From contig CM042694.1 of assembly GCA_023614405.1 (NCBI GenBank), positions 482,333,392-482,397,391 on the forward strand: 64,000 nucleotides of DNA. Direction: 5' to 3'. The notes beneath the pieces are model-generated. The model saw only the letters and a list, made by a program, of their open reading frames with translations. It was not told where the DNA came from and did not search any database. Positions 10,469 to 22,066 of this stretch are shown piece after piece; position 1 is the stretch's first letter, and each line of letters opens with the position of its first letter. Source of the DNA: Avena insularis. Lineage: Eukaryota; Streptophyta; Magnoliopsida; Poales; Poaceae. The position numbers and the translations under genes are program-made.

Positions 10469-12644
10469 CTTATTGCTTGTCCTCAAGCAATTCAGTTGAA
10501 AACTGAGTGCGATAAAAGAACTTTCACGAACACATTTGCTTCATATGATGTATATATTCTCAACATGTGATCAACTACTTAGGCAATTCATAATAAAGAG
10601 TATGCTACTGAATCTACTTAATAGTCATTGCAAGCTATGAAGATATTCCAACTCAAAAATAATAAGTAGCATGAAACATAAACATAAGCAACATTGCAAT
10701 GCTCATAACAAGGTATGATAGAGCGGTATCTCGCTTGCCTTTGATTGTGAATGCCAAGGCACCTCTAAAGTTCAGGTGAAGACTAGAAGTAAAGATGTCA
10801 AAGATACAAGCATCAAAGTCATAACACAAATAGTCAAGTAATGGGACAAGCACAAAGAATGACAACTATGCTCTCAACAAGGTGATCAAAGAATATGTGG
10901 AGACTCAACACGGAGATGAAAAGGTCTTGAATAGTTTGAAAGGCTTCCAAATGCTGAAAGTATGATACTCATTAGCTTTGAGCTCTCATTGCCCCTATCA
11001 TAAGCATATTTAATGTGGTTAAGGTGAAAGTGACACAACTAAGAGGATATGCTTGACAAGTTATAAATCGAAGCCTCATGCCCCTTACTTACGAAGACCG
11101 ATCCTCATGCTACTCAACTTTAGTCACAAGTAAGCTCTTGTCATTGTAAGTATATACGTATCATAAAGAACCGCCAATGGGGTACCCCTTGCACATGACA
11201 CAGGAGCTATCCCATAATCAAAATGACAAGGCAAGCAGACAATGAGCATCTCAGCAATCTTTTTTATTTACTATGTGCATAGATTTTTATTGAGGATGCT
11301 TCATAGAAGGCTCATTATGGTTATGATGCAAGTTTCCACCATGATTAGGCATGGCTTAGGCTAGCGGCCCAGGCGTTTCCCTAACACATATACAAACTCC
11401 ATGATCTTACAAGTTCCACTTTTATTTCACACCGCCGGGATCCATAAGCAAAAGAATCATGATATCAACGAGGTACTAAGTACTAGTGCAATGTTGAAAG
11501 CGTTCCCCATGATACATGGTTCTGCTAACTTCAACTTATAAAGCACAAGCATATACACAACAAAAAAGGACGCAATGGTTCAGGTTTATTAAATGCAAGA
11601 AAATAAAGTGTGCCATCAAGTTCGTGAGAGCTTTACTAACTAACTTTCTCATAACAAGCAAACATTTTATTCAGAAGAAAACAAGGCATATTGAATATGC
11701 GCGGAAGTAGCAAATGATGCTAATAGGTAGGTATGGTGGACACTTTGGAAATATTTGGTTTAGGGAGTTGGAAACTTGAGTAAAACATACTCAGTGTAAG
11801 TGAAGGCTAGCAATAGTAAGGGAGCGACCAAACGAGAGAGCAATAGCTGTCATAATCATGCTTGCAACAAAACAGGACTAATCATGGCATGAAAGTGATT
11901 CAAGATCCTCAAGGAAAAAATAATTCCTCAAGGCTTAACTGATTATTACAGTCATGTGCATGCATGAGCATGTGCCAAGTCAATTCAAATGAAACATTCA
12001 GAGGAGGATACCACGGTGTCATACCAATTTATGAATAGAGCAATGCAAGCAAACATTCATAAGACATGCTACAAACTATTAGCGAGCTGGAGCTAATCAT
12101 AAGAAAGCAAGAACTACTAAGCATCCAAAGATAACATACACCTTACACGAATGGACTAAGCATGCCCACAGTGATGAGTATATGTACAAAAATGAAAACA
12201 CATAGAGTTCGTTACCAGCCTCTTACCACGCCTCAAGTTGTCATTAATCCTCATTATTGCTCTTCACTTGTGTGGCTTGAATAATAATATGAAACCAATA
12301 TCCACTGAGGACTGCTAAACCCTGTAGCAAACTCACAAAACCAAAGAAGAACGACAAATATTTTTGTTGTTTTCGATTTTTAAAACAGGAACTAAAAGGA
12401 AAAACAAGCAAAGCAAAATCTTTTTGGGTTTTTCGAATAGTTCAAACAAAGCAAGAAGGGAAAAAACAAACCAAAGCAAAAAGAAAAGGAAGCAAACCAA
12501 AGAGAAACAACAGAAATATTTTTGGTCTTTTTGTGTTTTAGAAAGCAAAAGCAAAGAAAGAACAAAAACTAAAAAGAGAACAAAACATGAATATACAAAG
12601 TACCGACGCAACCTGATATGGAGATGAGTGCGGTGTCGACGTAC
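10469..12644 (-). other. E 3' noncoding region
   Basis: About 2.2 kb without a credible ORF. Positions about 10938-11835 hold the block shared with A1, A2 and B, but without the long polypurine run of family A. Positions 12355-12600 are low-complexity, A-rich on the plus strand, with repeated aaagcaaa and ttttgg tracts; frames there (for example 12364-12627) are compositional artefacts. Confidence 0.75.
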
Positions 12645-12660
12645 CTCCCCCCAAGCTTAG
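12645..12660 (-). promoter_or_regulatory. E internal second polypurine tract
   Basis: The minus strand reads ctaagcttggggggag, a near copy of the PPT at 10453-10468, about 2.2 kb from the 3' LTR and about 200 bp past the ORF2 stop. Same relative placement as in A1, A2 and B. Confidence 0.6.
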
Positions 12661-12857
12661 GCTTTTGGCCTAAGTGGGTATCAATCCAGATACGGGTAAA
12701 GGTTCCAAGAAGAAGGATCATGATAAGAATGGTCTCAGTTGGGCCCGTGGGAAGAAGAAGAAGCTCCCCAATCATAAGCAGGCTGCTGATATGAAGACTC
12801 TCCCTCATTCAAGGGCTGGACCGAATCATCCGTGACCTCCCTTCTAGTGTCCTGCTC

Positions 12858-13793
12858 CTATTGGGAGAGCTCTCCCAAGTACGTGTCAAGCTCCTCCTCG
12901 GTGAGGGACCATCCTTCCCTGTTATCAAGGTTAAACAAAATAGGTGCAGGCAAAAGAACAACACGCTCGGACTTGCTCTTTCTCCAACCAGCTTTGAGGA
13001 AGGTTATTTCATAAGATAACTCATTCAAACTAGCCCACGAGGAAACAAATTTATGCTGTATCATGGAATTAAAATCAAGCCTTTCTATGGGGAACTGTAG
13101 GTCTAGATGATGAGGCACTAAGCCATGAAATGCTAGTAAACGAGAAGCAATGAGGCCTCCACAAATTCCACCTTTCTCACGGTTAGCAGCAAGACGGAAA
13201 GCTATCAAAGCACCTAAGTTGTAAGACCTATCTCGTTTAAGAGCAGCAGAGATAAATGCTAGATCATATGAAGATAACTTATTGGAAGTTTTCCTAGCAA
13301 GAACACACTTGGCAACAAAGTAGGCAAAGTAATGAATGGAGGGAAGGTGAATGTTACGGATTTTTCCATTCTCCTTCGAGAAGCTGCTCCCTTGGCAAAT
13401 TTCTGCATATAAATCCATGAGTGGTTCAGGTCGCTCCTTAATCCTTCTACATGATCCCCACTGAGGTACCTTAATAGCTGCACAAAAGTCAATGAGAGAA
13501 AGGTCGACAACAATATTGTAAATTTTGTACTGGACCATGGGGTTAGGCAAAGAGTGACTAAATTGAAAGTCCTGCACCATAGACATGGTTAGCTTCACAA
13601 ATTAACAAGGCTCATCTTCCAAAAAGTGCTCTAACCCTGCATTAGAAACCAAAGTGTGGAAATCTTGGAGAATTCCCGCAGCTCTCATGAACTCAGAACA
13701 TGGATAAATTGAAGGAAAAACTTCCTCCTCCCAGTGGACCTTCATGACCTCAGGCACCCATAGTTCATGTTGGTTTAGTTGATGCTCATTCAT
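12858..13793 (-). pseudogene. E ORF2: Athila-type transposon protein in env position (one nonsense codon)
   Basis: It begins at 13793 (MNEHQLNQHELW) and would encode about 310 residues, broken only by an in-frame TAA at 13602-13604; the frame continues on both sides. Notable segments are VDLSLIDFCAAIKVPQWGS, IHLPSIHYFAYFVAKCVLAR, YDLAFISAALKRD and LGALIAFRLAANREKGGICG. I read it as the conserved plant-transposon protein found downstream of gag-pol in many Athila-clade elements, often placed where env would be; this is from memory of the family, not a search. No transmembrane segment is obvious. Its near-intact state contrasts with the decayed gag of the same element. Confidence 0.7.
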
Positions 13794-13799
13794 CCTCTA

Positions 13800-14747
13800 T
13801 TCTGAAATTTAAACACCTATTAAACAAGTGATTGCAAAGTGAATAAAATGAAGGGTACTACTAATACGGACTTGTAAGAGGACTAAACATGCATCAAAAC
13901 TATATCTCTAAGCATCAAACAAGCTTACAAGCTCTCATAACCTGTCACCTACAGCAGCAAAATACTCAAGATATAATCCACTAAACACAAATCTACTTGG
14001 ACAAGGGGAGGAGTCACATACCAGAGAACAAGTGCTCCAAATTTCAGCAACAAAGATGGGCTGAGCAAGGAGATCGAAAAAATCGAGAGCAAGCATAGCA
14101 AGAACGCGATTTTGAGCAATGAACTGGAGCTTACTCGGGAGAGAGAAGAAAATGGCAGGTGGGAGAGTTAGTGGAGGGCCAGGGCTGGCCCACACCATGG
14201 CATGGCGCCACCCAAGGCAGGCCGCGCCACAAGGTGGTGAGCCTGCCTGGTGGGTCCCCTTGGCACCTCTCAGGCACTCCTCTACCCTTTTTTCATGAAA
14301 AAATTTAATATGAATTTTCTGGAATTTTTCGAGACACTTTATTTTTGGGCAATTTTCAGGCATGGATGAATGATTTTCTGACGGACTGATTTTTTTGGAA
14401 TGATGCAATGACAAAACAAGGCTAGAACTACAGAAGTTCTAAGACACTCTAACATGCAAGAAACTAACAACAAAGAAAACTAAATGAAAACAAAAACTAA
14501 AATGGATAGCAATAGAAGTAAACGGAGATAATCATAGTGAAAACATTGTTTTGTTCAACGAAGTCCTTTTGTTAACAAGGTTGATCAGGTCTTGTTACCA
14601 AAACAATTTCATATGAGACAAACTTTGTATTCACCTAATGATTATGTTACCTCAACCTTGATAGCAACGGTCCCAATCATAATAATTTCAAATTTTTCTC
14701 TTGGTATGGGACAATATATCTCTCCAACTTGAATGCCCTCAACATGT
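13800..14747 (-). other. E spacer between protease and ORF2
   Basis: Noncoding. A GC-rich block at about 14165-14285 (containing ggccagggctggcccacacc on the plus strand) resembles the GC blocks in the LTRs and lies upstream of ORF2, as in family A, but I see no clear TATA box next to it. Reverse transcriptase, RNase H and integrase would normally lie here and are absent. Confidence 0.6.
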
Positions 14748-17317
14748 TCAATTGAATTCAAAACCATAAGTCCTTTCAATCTTCTTGGGGAAATAGACAG
14801 TATGTTCCTTGTCATTAACATTGAAAGTCACCTTTCCTTGATTACAATTAATAACAGCTCCTGCAGTATTAAGAAAAGGTCTCCCAAGAATAATAGACAT
14901 ATTATCATCTTCAGGCATTTCAAGCACAACAAAATCAGTTAATATCAAGCAATTATGAGCCACTTGAACAGGTACATCCTCACATATACCAACAGGAATA
15001 GTGGTAGATTTATCAGCCATTTGCAAAGATATATCAGTAGGTATTAATTTTTCTAGTTGAAGCCTCTTATAGAGAGAGAAAGGCATAACACTAACTCTAG
15101 CTCCCAAATCACACAAAGCAGTTCTAACACAACTATTCTTAATAGAGCAAGGGATAGCTGGAATCCCTGGGTCTCCAAGTTTCTTAGGAACCTTACCATT
15201 AAAGGAATAATTAGCAAGCAAAGTAGAAATTTCTTCATTAGGGATCTTCCTTTTATTCGAGACAATATCCTTCATATACTTTGAGTAAGGAGGCAATTTA
15301 ATAGCATCAGTCAAAGGAATTTGTAGGAATAAAGGTTTCATCCACTCACAAAACTTATTGTAGTGTTCATCTTCCTTTGACTTGTGTTTCTTATCAGGGA
15401 AAGGCATAGGTTTGGACCCAAGGCTCTCTTTCACTACCATGTTTCTTAGCAACAAAATCTTCTTTAGTGTATTTAGAATTCTTAGTGTGCTTTTCAGGTT
15501 CTTCTTCAACTTTTTCTTCATTAGGAACTTCATTTTCTTCATTACCACTTTTAGTTTCAGCATCAGAAATAGATATACTATTAGGATCTATAGCAGGTTC
15601 AGAGGGTTCTACAACAGTTTTATATTTATTTTTTCTTTTCTTACGAGTAGAGCCACTATTTTCAGCTTGTTGAGAATCCTACTCAATTCTTTTGGGATGC
15701 CCCTCAGGATATAGAGGATCCTGGGTAGCAGCCCCACTTCTAGTTCTAATTTCATAAGCATGTTTTTCTTTAGCAGCATTAACTAGCAAATCTTTTTGTA
15801 CTTTAATGAGTTGATCTATTTGAGTTTGAACCATTTGAAAGTGTTTAACAATCATTTTAACATCATTAGAGGTTCTTTCCACAATATCTTTCAACTCAAC
15901 AATAGCTCTAGTGTTTTCCATTAGATGATTTTGCACCCTTTTATTAAAATTATCCTGCTTAACAATAAAGATATTGAATTCTTCTAAGCATTGATCAAGA
16001 GGTTTAGAGTAAGGGATATCACCTTCATCAAAGTGTTGGAGAGAGTGTACCTCAATAGTGGGTGAGTAGGGAATTGGCTTACATAATTCTTCTATAGGAG
16101 GTAAATTCTTGACATCTACAACTTTAATTCCCTTCTCCTTAAGACATTTCTTAGCTTCCTTCATTACTTTATCATTCAATTCAATAATTCCCCTCTTCTT
16201 TGATGTTGGAATAGGCACCGGAATAGTAGGTTCAGGTACAATTACTTCAGGTATAGCTTGTTTAGGAGGAGTCCAATCTTCATAGTTCTTACTTATTTTA
16301 GCCATTAATTCCTCAGCTTCCTTAGGAGTCCTATTCCTAAAAACACAATCAGCACAACTATCTAGGTATGTCCTAAATTCTTCAGTTAGTCCATTATAAA
16401 ATATATCAAGAAGCTCATTCTTAGGTAATGGACTTCCAGCCTATGCATGAATCAAAGCACAAAATCTTGCCCATGCTTCAGGCAATATCTCTTTTTCTCC
16501 CTGTTTAAAATCAAAAAGTTCCTGCAAAATAGCATGTCTAGCACTAGGAGGAAAATATTTCTGCAGGAAAGTACTAATCAAGCAATCAGGGCTATTAATA
16601 GATCCAGGAGGTAAATTACTAAACCAAGTTTTAGCTTCTCCTTTTAGTGAAAAGGGGAAAAATCTTAGCAACAAAGTAAGTACGCATCTTAATATCGTTG
16701 GAAAACAAGCCACTCATGGTAGAAAGTTCATTCATATGTGCTACCACACTTTCATTCTTAGTCCCACAAAAAGGTTCTTTCTCGACAATAGCTATGTAAG
16801 ATAGATCGAGAGAGAAATCATAATCTTCATCTATAATGTTTATGGGCGAAGAAGCAAACTTTGCAATAGGAGATAATTTGGGTCTAATAGTACGCCTCTC
16901 AAGGAGACTCTTAGCAGCGCTTCTATCATGGGTGTTTTTACATTCTTTGATAAATTCATCGGTCATCTCAACATAACCATCTTCAATATCATAACTCTCA
17001 CTAGACTCAGGTGAACTAACAGGTGTAGTAGTGTCTTCATTAAGAGTTTCAGTATTTCCAGCTATAGTTCTAGCAATCGTAGCATCTAGGAAAGGACCTA
17101 ATGAACCACTATTATCAAGCACAATAGAAGCAGCAGCATAAGCATCAGAAGTTTCAGATTCAGCAGTAGTAGCAGTGTGTGTAGCATGTGTATGTGGTGG
17201 TGTAACGAGCGTACTCATAACAGACGATGAATCAAGAGCAACAAAGGTGTTCAGAACCGTACCTCTTCTTGTAGTGGATGGTAAAATAGGAACCTTGCCA
17301 TCACGAGACTTACCCAT
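14748..17317 (-). pseudogene. E gag-protease polyprotein (frameshifted)
   Basis: It starts at 17317 (MGKSRDGKVP). The gag capsid-like domain lies around 16700-16330 with FPFSLKGEAKTWFSNLPPGS, KYFPPSARHA and LPEAWARF, typical of Athila gag. A Pro-rich and Lys-rich linker follows, then an aspartic protease around 15130-14850 with LCDLGARVSVMPFSLY (catalytic Asp in DLGA) and ILGRPFLNTA. Breaks: a frameshift near 16690, a TAG at 16441-16443, a TAG at 15679-15681 and a further frameshift near 15450. The protein would form virus-like particles and cleave the polyprotein. The frame ends at 14748 without entering reverse transcriptase. Confidence 0.87.
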
Positions 17318-17377
17318 GATGGATGGATAGCAGCGAACAATAGAGAATCCAAGTAAACTTGATAAATAAAGCTATGC

Positions 17378-17395
17378 TCCCCGGCAACGGCGCCA
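17378..17395 (-). promoter_or_regulatory. E primer binding site (tRNA-Asp)
   Basis: The minus strand reads TGGCGCCGTTGCCGGGGA, complementary to the 3' end of plant tRNA-Asp(GTC), 11 bp inside the 5' LTR. Primer choice matches the Athila clade. Confidence 0.9.
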
Positions 17396-17406
17396 GAAAA
17401 TAGTCT

Positions 17407-18789
17407 TGATGACCCACAAGTATAGGGGTGTAACGCAGTATTTTCAGGGAAGTGAAACCCAATTTATTGATTCGACACAAGGGGAGCCAAAGAATATCTA
17501 TAAGCCTTAACAACTGAGTTGTCAATTCAGCTGCACCTGGAAACAATCTTCTCACAGCAGTTTATCAGTAGCAACAGTTTTGTAGTAGGAATAGTAAAGT
17601 AGCAGCAGTAGTAAAGTAAAGACAGCAGTAACAATAGTAGTAAACAATAGGATTCGAGTGCGGTAGGCATAGGGATGGATGGACGGGCGTTGCATGGACA
17701 AGACAATTCACATAGCAATCAGAACATAGGACAATTGCATATAAATAAGATAAAGCATCCAAGTACTAGATAATCCTAGGCATGTGTTCCATATATAGTC
17801 ATATGTGCTCGCAATGAGATCTTGCACAACATCTTTTGTCCTACCAGCCCGTTTGCAGCGGGGCCTCAAGGGAACTACTGGCAATTAAGGTGCTCCTTTT
17901 AATAGAGCACCGGAGCAAAGCATTAACACTCCATGAACACATGTGATCCTCACATCAAAGCCATTCCCTCCAGTTATCCTAATTTCTGTCACTTCGGGGC
18001 CATTGGTTCTGGACAACAACGTGTGTATACAACTTGCAGGTAAGACCATAAACAATACTATCATAATGAATCAATAACAAGTTCAGATCTGAAATCATGG
18101 CACTCGGTCCCTAGTGACAAGCATTAAGCACAACAAGTCGCAACAAAGTCATAAAGCACTAATAAAAGATACTAGGCACCATGTCCTAACAATCTGATGC
18201 CATTACATGAATGATATCATCCAATCCCTACCATCCCCATAGCCTACAGCGGGGGATTACTCACTCATAGATGGGGGAAACATGGATGGTCGCTGGAGAA
18301 GTGATGGTGATGATGATGGCGATGATCTCCTCCAATTCCCCGTCCGTGGTGCTAGAATGGAGTTTCGTGTCTAAGTGGAATCTGGTGGTGGCGGCGGAGC
18401 GGAACTCCTTCTGAAAAAACGTCGAACACCCTAGAGTTTTTAGGTCAGAAGGCAACTTATAGGCAAAGAGGGAGACGGAGGGGCAGTCTGGGGTGGCCAG
18501 ACCACGCCCTGGCGTGGCCTGGGATTGCCCGCGCGGCCAGGTGGTGTGGCCTGGGCCTAGCCCCCCTCTGTCTCCTATTCTGGCTCCGGGAGTCTTCTGG
18601 TGAAATAGGATTTTTGGCATATTTTCTGGGATTTTTCCTGATAGTTGATTTTCTGCACAAAAAGTAGACACTAGGGCAATTCTGCTGAAAACAGCGCCAG
18701 TCCGTGTTAGTTGCATCCAAATCACGCAAGTTTAGAGAAGAAACAATAGCAAAAGTGTTCGGGAAAGTAGATACGTTTTGGATTTATCA
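17407..18789 (-). repeat. E 5' LTR
   Basis: About 1.38 kb, from TGATGACCCACAAG to TTGGATTTATCA. It pairs with 9071-10452; the terminus reads ggatttatca against ggacgtatca in the partner. It carries the element promoter. Confidence 0.92.
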
Positions 18790-20209
18790 GAGGCTATATC
18801 AATCATTGTCTCCCGAGAGTGCTTAGATAGCATGAAACGCCATCTGGTAATACAGTGGTTATAAAGGTGTGTTCAGGTATTCGGAGGAAACCGTAGAGGT
18901 AATATATGTCAAGAGTGGGATTTGTCCGTCCATGTGACGGTAAGATACTCAAGGGCCCACTCGGAGAAGTTATATCCAATAGCTGCGCAGCGTGTGATTT
19001 GATCACGGGGATATCACTTGTCGGAACGAGTCAAGTAGCGTTGTTCAGTAACGAGATTGAACACGACATGGTGATGTCATTGATCAGATCTCGGGCAATG
19101 CAAGTATCGAGTGACAAAGGGAATAAGACACGACTGTCCCGGTTCAAACGACGAAAGATCTTCGTGGAACGCTTAGGGGTCACATGGCCATCCAGGTACC
19201 TCTGTTGATCATTGGTGCGGGAGTGTCCCGACCATGTCTGGAGTGTTTCTGAACCGTGGGGTATCACGTTTAAGGGCTTGATGATGCTTAGAGAGTGTTT
19301 ATAGGATCGGTGGAATCACCAAAGAACAGTAGAGAGAAAACCGGAAGGGTTTTGGTAAGTCCGGAGGATGTCCGGAGTGGAGGTGGAAGGTGTTCCATGG
19401 CCACAGAGATTGAATAATATGTGAACGAATGTTAAATGTTTATTTAATCATTTATTCATAATTATTTAATAAAGAGAAAATCAATTTTAATGGTCAAAGG
19501 CTTAATGGGCTAATTTCCGGAGGGAGAGGGCCCATTAGGGGAAAGGAGAGAGGGAGAAGGGGCAAGGGGAGGCCGGCTGGGCCTAGCCCCCCATGCGGGG
19601 CCCACTAGGGTGGCCGGCGGACACCCTTCCCCCTCCTCTCCTTTAGTCCCACCCCGGGACTTTGAGGGAGGTAGTACCTCCCCTCCCCTTATATATAGTG
19701 GGGGTATTTGGCCAAATAAAATACACCAATAATCAATAAAGGTCTTCTCACTTTTGGGAGGACCTCTAATTGATATTTTCTATCTCTCTCTCATGTGACC
19801 AGGGTCCGAAGTCTGGACTGTGCGAACAAGAGACATCTTCACCGCGGAGCACCGTCGTGCTGCGGGATTCGGATCCGGGAGCTCTACTTCCGCAACTGCT
19901 GCTAGATCAGGGAAGCGGGAGTCATCGTCAGGCACCAGACATGTGTAACTCCCCGCGGGGTGTTGCACTTGAGGCACTCAAGTCGTTGGAGCCAAGGAGC
20001 GCAAGGACTTCATCACGACCTTGAGGTCGGCTTCGGCTCGTCTACATCAACCACGCTCTCCTGAGCGTTGACAACGCTTTTCGGTCTTCAAGGGTAAGTT
20101 TGCAAAAATCCCCTCCCGTTATTGTATTACTAATAGATAGGTCCTGGCAGCTTCAGGGGTTCAGGGGCGTAGAGTAAAATTTATTGTTTTCATACGCGGA
20201 ACCCCAACA
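18790..20209 (+). repeat. J 5' LTR, second part
   Basis: Continues from 9070 after E and ends accccaaca at 20209. It matches 25146-26531 of the 3' LTR, with about 40 extra AT-rich bases near 19441-19485. A GC-rich inverted-repeat block (about 19560-19625) precedes the TATA box. Confidence 0.92.
19690..19698 (+). promoter_or_regulatory. TATA box of the J 5' LTR
   Basis: The sequence tatatatag lies downstream of a GC-rich block and about 510 bp before the LTR end, consistent with the U3/R border of the LTR promoter. The equivalent in the 3' LTR is at about 26006-26013. Confidence 0.65.
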
Positions 20210-20210
20210 G

Positions 20211-20222
20211 TGGTATCAGAGC
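20211..20222 (+). promoter_or_regulatory. J primer binding site (initiator tRNA-Met)
   Basis: TGGTATCAGAGC begins two bases after the 5' LTR end, the standard Copia primer binding site. Confidence 0.93.
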
Positions 20223-21304
20223 TAGATCTAAGCGTAGTAATGCTAGTACCAGTAGAACACACGAGATGTAGCGTGTGGGCGTTGATCTTTTAGTGTTTAC
20301 CCTCCCACGTATACTTGTGTATACCGTAGTAATGCTTGATGAAGCGGCCCCCCAACCGACTTTACGTGTTCATTCGCGAGACTGGTCCACGCTTGACATA
20401 CGGCTTGTACCATATAAAGTGGCTTAGGGGGATGTCTATCTCTCTCGCATTAGTTGGTATACCATTTGCAACGGAGGGCTTTGAAACGGGTGTAGTAGAG
20501 ACAACTACTTGACCAGCGTTGTGCTGAAAGTTTGTAGGTAAGAACGGTTCTTGTGCGAAATCCCATTCAGCAACGTAAAACATGCAAAGATAAAGTAGAG
20601 GCGTCTAACTTTTTTTGCAGGGGGGCGTTGCTTTGTGATATGGTTGTGGAAAAGGTAAAGTGAATACCTTTTGTTACGTAGTAGTAGATAGTCACGAAGG
20701 TGACGAACTACCACGCCAGAAAGACACCGGTACCCTGGTGTCTACGGCGCTAGAACCCTGGCGCCGGAACCCGGTGATGACGGATGGAGATCACGACGTG
20801 AAGGACCATATCACATAGCATTTACATTCCATGTTATTGTTTGTATATATTATTGTGTGCTAGTATTAGATACTCGACAGTAGCCTGATAAGATGATCCC
20901 TGTTAAAATTACCAACGATTGTGTTCCCCCTTAGTGTGCACCACCAAGAAAGTTCTTCGGTATGAGGCGATCTAGGGTTACAGGCCCGGGTGTCAGACAT
21001 ATCTACATTCGCATACAGTGGGTGCAAGCCATGTTGCACAACAAATACACGTAATAGAAGCATGGCCTTGGAACACGGATGGTCGAAATATCGAGGACGA
21101 GTCGCATGAATGATGTGACCGACGTTTAGCGTCCACCTTTGAACCCACATCGATGGTCGTGTTCAATCGGGGGAGATGTGGCTGACAGGGGCCGTGTTAT
21201 CACTAGGAACCCTTATGGGGATAGGTGTTTCTGAGTGGAGTTATTATTAACTCATTTAATTATAAACTTAGTCTAAATTCCTCTTGCAATTATAAATGTA
21301 GAAA
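20223..21304 (+). other. J untranslated leader
   Basis: About 1.1 kb between PBS and gag start with no credible ORF. A long leader is usual in BARE-like elements, where it carries packaging and dimerisation signals; I cannot point to such a motif here. Confidence 0.6.
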
Positions 21305-22062
21305 ATGGCTCTTCCCGAGATTACCTTTCCTATCGACGATTGGTTAAAAGGAGTAAAGCTCAAGTTAGATGGATCCAACTTTTCTGCATGGGTCATGCGC
21401 CTGTTTGATCTCCTTGGCGAGAATAATGTAGCTGACTACATGACCTGCGAGATGTATTTGGAACCACCCTATTCTCATGAGACCTAGGAGCAGCGGGATA
21501 TGCGCTGTTGTTGTCGTGTGATGGCCACATTCATATCAGTGACGATGCGCCTCGGAATGGAGGATGGGCTATGGCCAATTGTGGGAAGCCTTAAACCTCG
21601 AGTGGTCATGGCACATCTGAGATCGCATTTCGTGGAACAAGTGCGCATGTGGGAGTATGAGCTGATGGGGGACTTCCTCTCCATAAAGATGGAGGAGGGC
21701 TCCTCACTGTATGAGAACTTATTGAGCATCTATGATGCGTACGTGAGTCTGGCATACTACCTGGACAACTGGTTCTCAAGCTCATTTGCGATGGGAGTTG
21801 TGCTACGGTCGCTTCCACCAAGCTTCCAAGCACAGGTCAGGATCTGCATTATGAGAGGCGACACGGAAACACTGGATTTCCTCGAGTTCATATCACATTT
21901 CAGAAATGTGGTAGATGAACCCACCGTCACTGGAGTCATCAATTACAAAGGTATATATTTGATATACGGTTTTATAAATGTTATAATCTTGCAAACACAT
22001 TTGCAGTGTTAAGTATATCTGATACTTGTTCTATTTTGCTGAAAACAGGTCCTTCTGCATGA
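21305..22062 (+). pseudogene. J gag-like ORF, one nonsense codon
   Basis: It starts at ATG 21305 (MALPEITFPIDDWLKGVKLKLDGSNF) and keeps one frame to about 21950, apart from a TAG at 21485-21487. LDGSNFSAWVMRLFDLL and later LPPSFQAQVRIC resemble the UBN2-type gag of plant Copia elements; no zinc knuckle follows. The end is either TAA at 22010-22012 (unspliced) or TGA at 22060-22062 after removal of the candidate intron. It is about 230-250 residues, shorter than a usual Copia gag, and no pol follows. Confidence 0.72.
21951..22048 (+). other. Candidate intron at the end of J gag
   Basis: 98 bp with donor aaag|gtatat and acceptor tgaaaacag|gt, AT-rich. Joining the flanks keeps the gag frame for a few codons and then hits TGA at 22060. 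BARE elements are known to splice a short intron after gag so that a gag-only message is made; position and size here fit that. Splicing itself is not demonstrated. Confidence 0.5.
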
Positions 22063-22066
22063 GAGG

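Larger units (their letters stand above)
9071..18789 (-). mobile_element. E: Athila-type gag-pro element nested in the J 5' LTR
   Basis: Ends are TGATGACC (9071) and TTTATCA (18789), with GAGG duplicated at 9067-9070 and 18790-18793. The intact target is visible in the J 3' LTR at 25146-25149. Minus-strand order: 5' LTR (18789-17407), tRNA-Asp PBS (17395-17378), gag plus protease (17317-14748), spacer, ORF2 (13793-12858), internal PPT, 3' noncoding region, PPT (10468-10453), 3' LTR (10452-9071). No reverse transcriptase or integrase is seen, so it is non-autonomous. The TSD shows only 4 clear bases where 5 is usual for Gypsy. Confidence 0.92.

Noticed and set aside
12364..12627. Lys-rich plus-strand ORF and its minus-strand Phe/Leu-rich mirror
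   Set aside because: Low-complexity A-rich tract in the E noncoding region; both frames follow from composition.
12858..13793. Host gene for an unknown plant protein
   Set aside because: It lies between E's protease and PPT within a TSD-bounded element and fits an element-borne ORF.
18906..19208. 100-residue plus-strand ORF (also 25262-25489)
   Set aside because: Lies within both J LTRs, lacks known motifs, and is shortened by a stop in the other copy.
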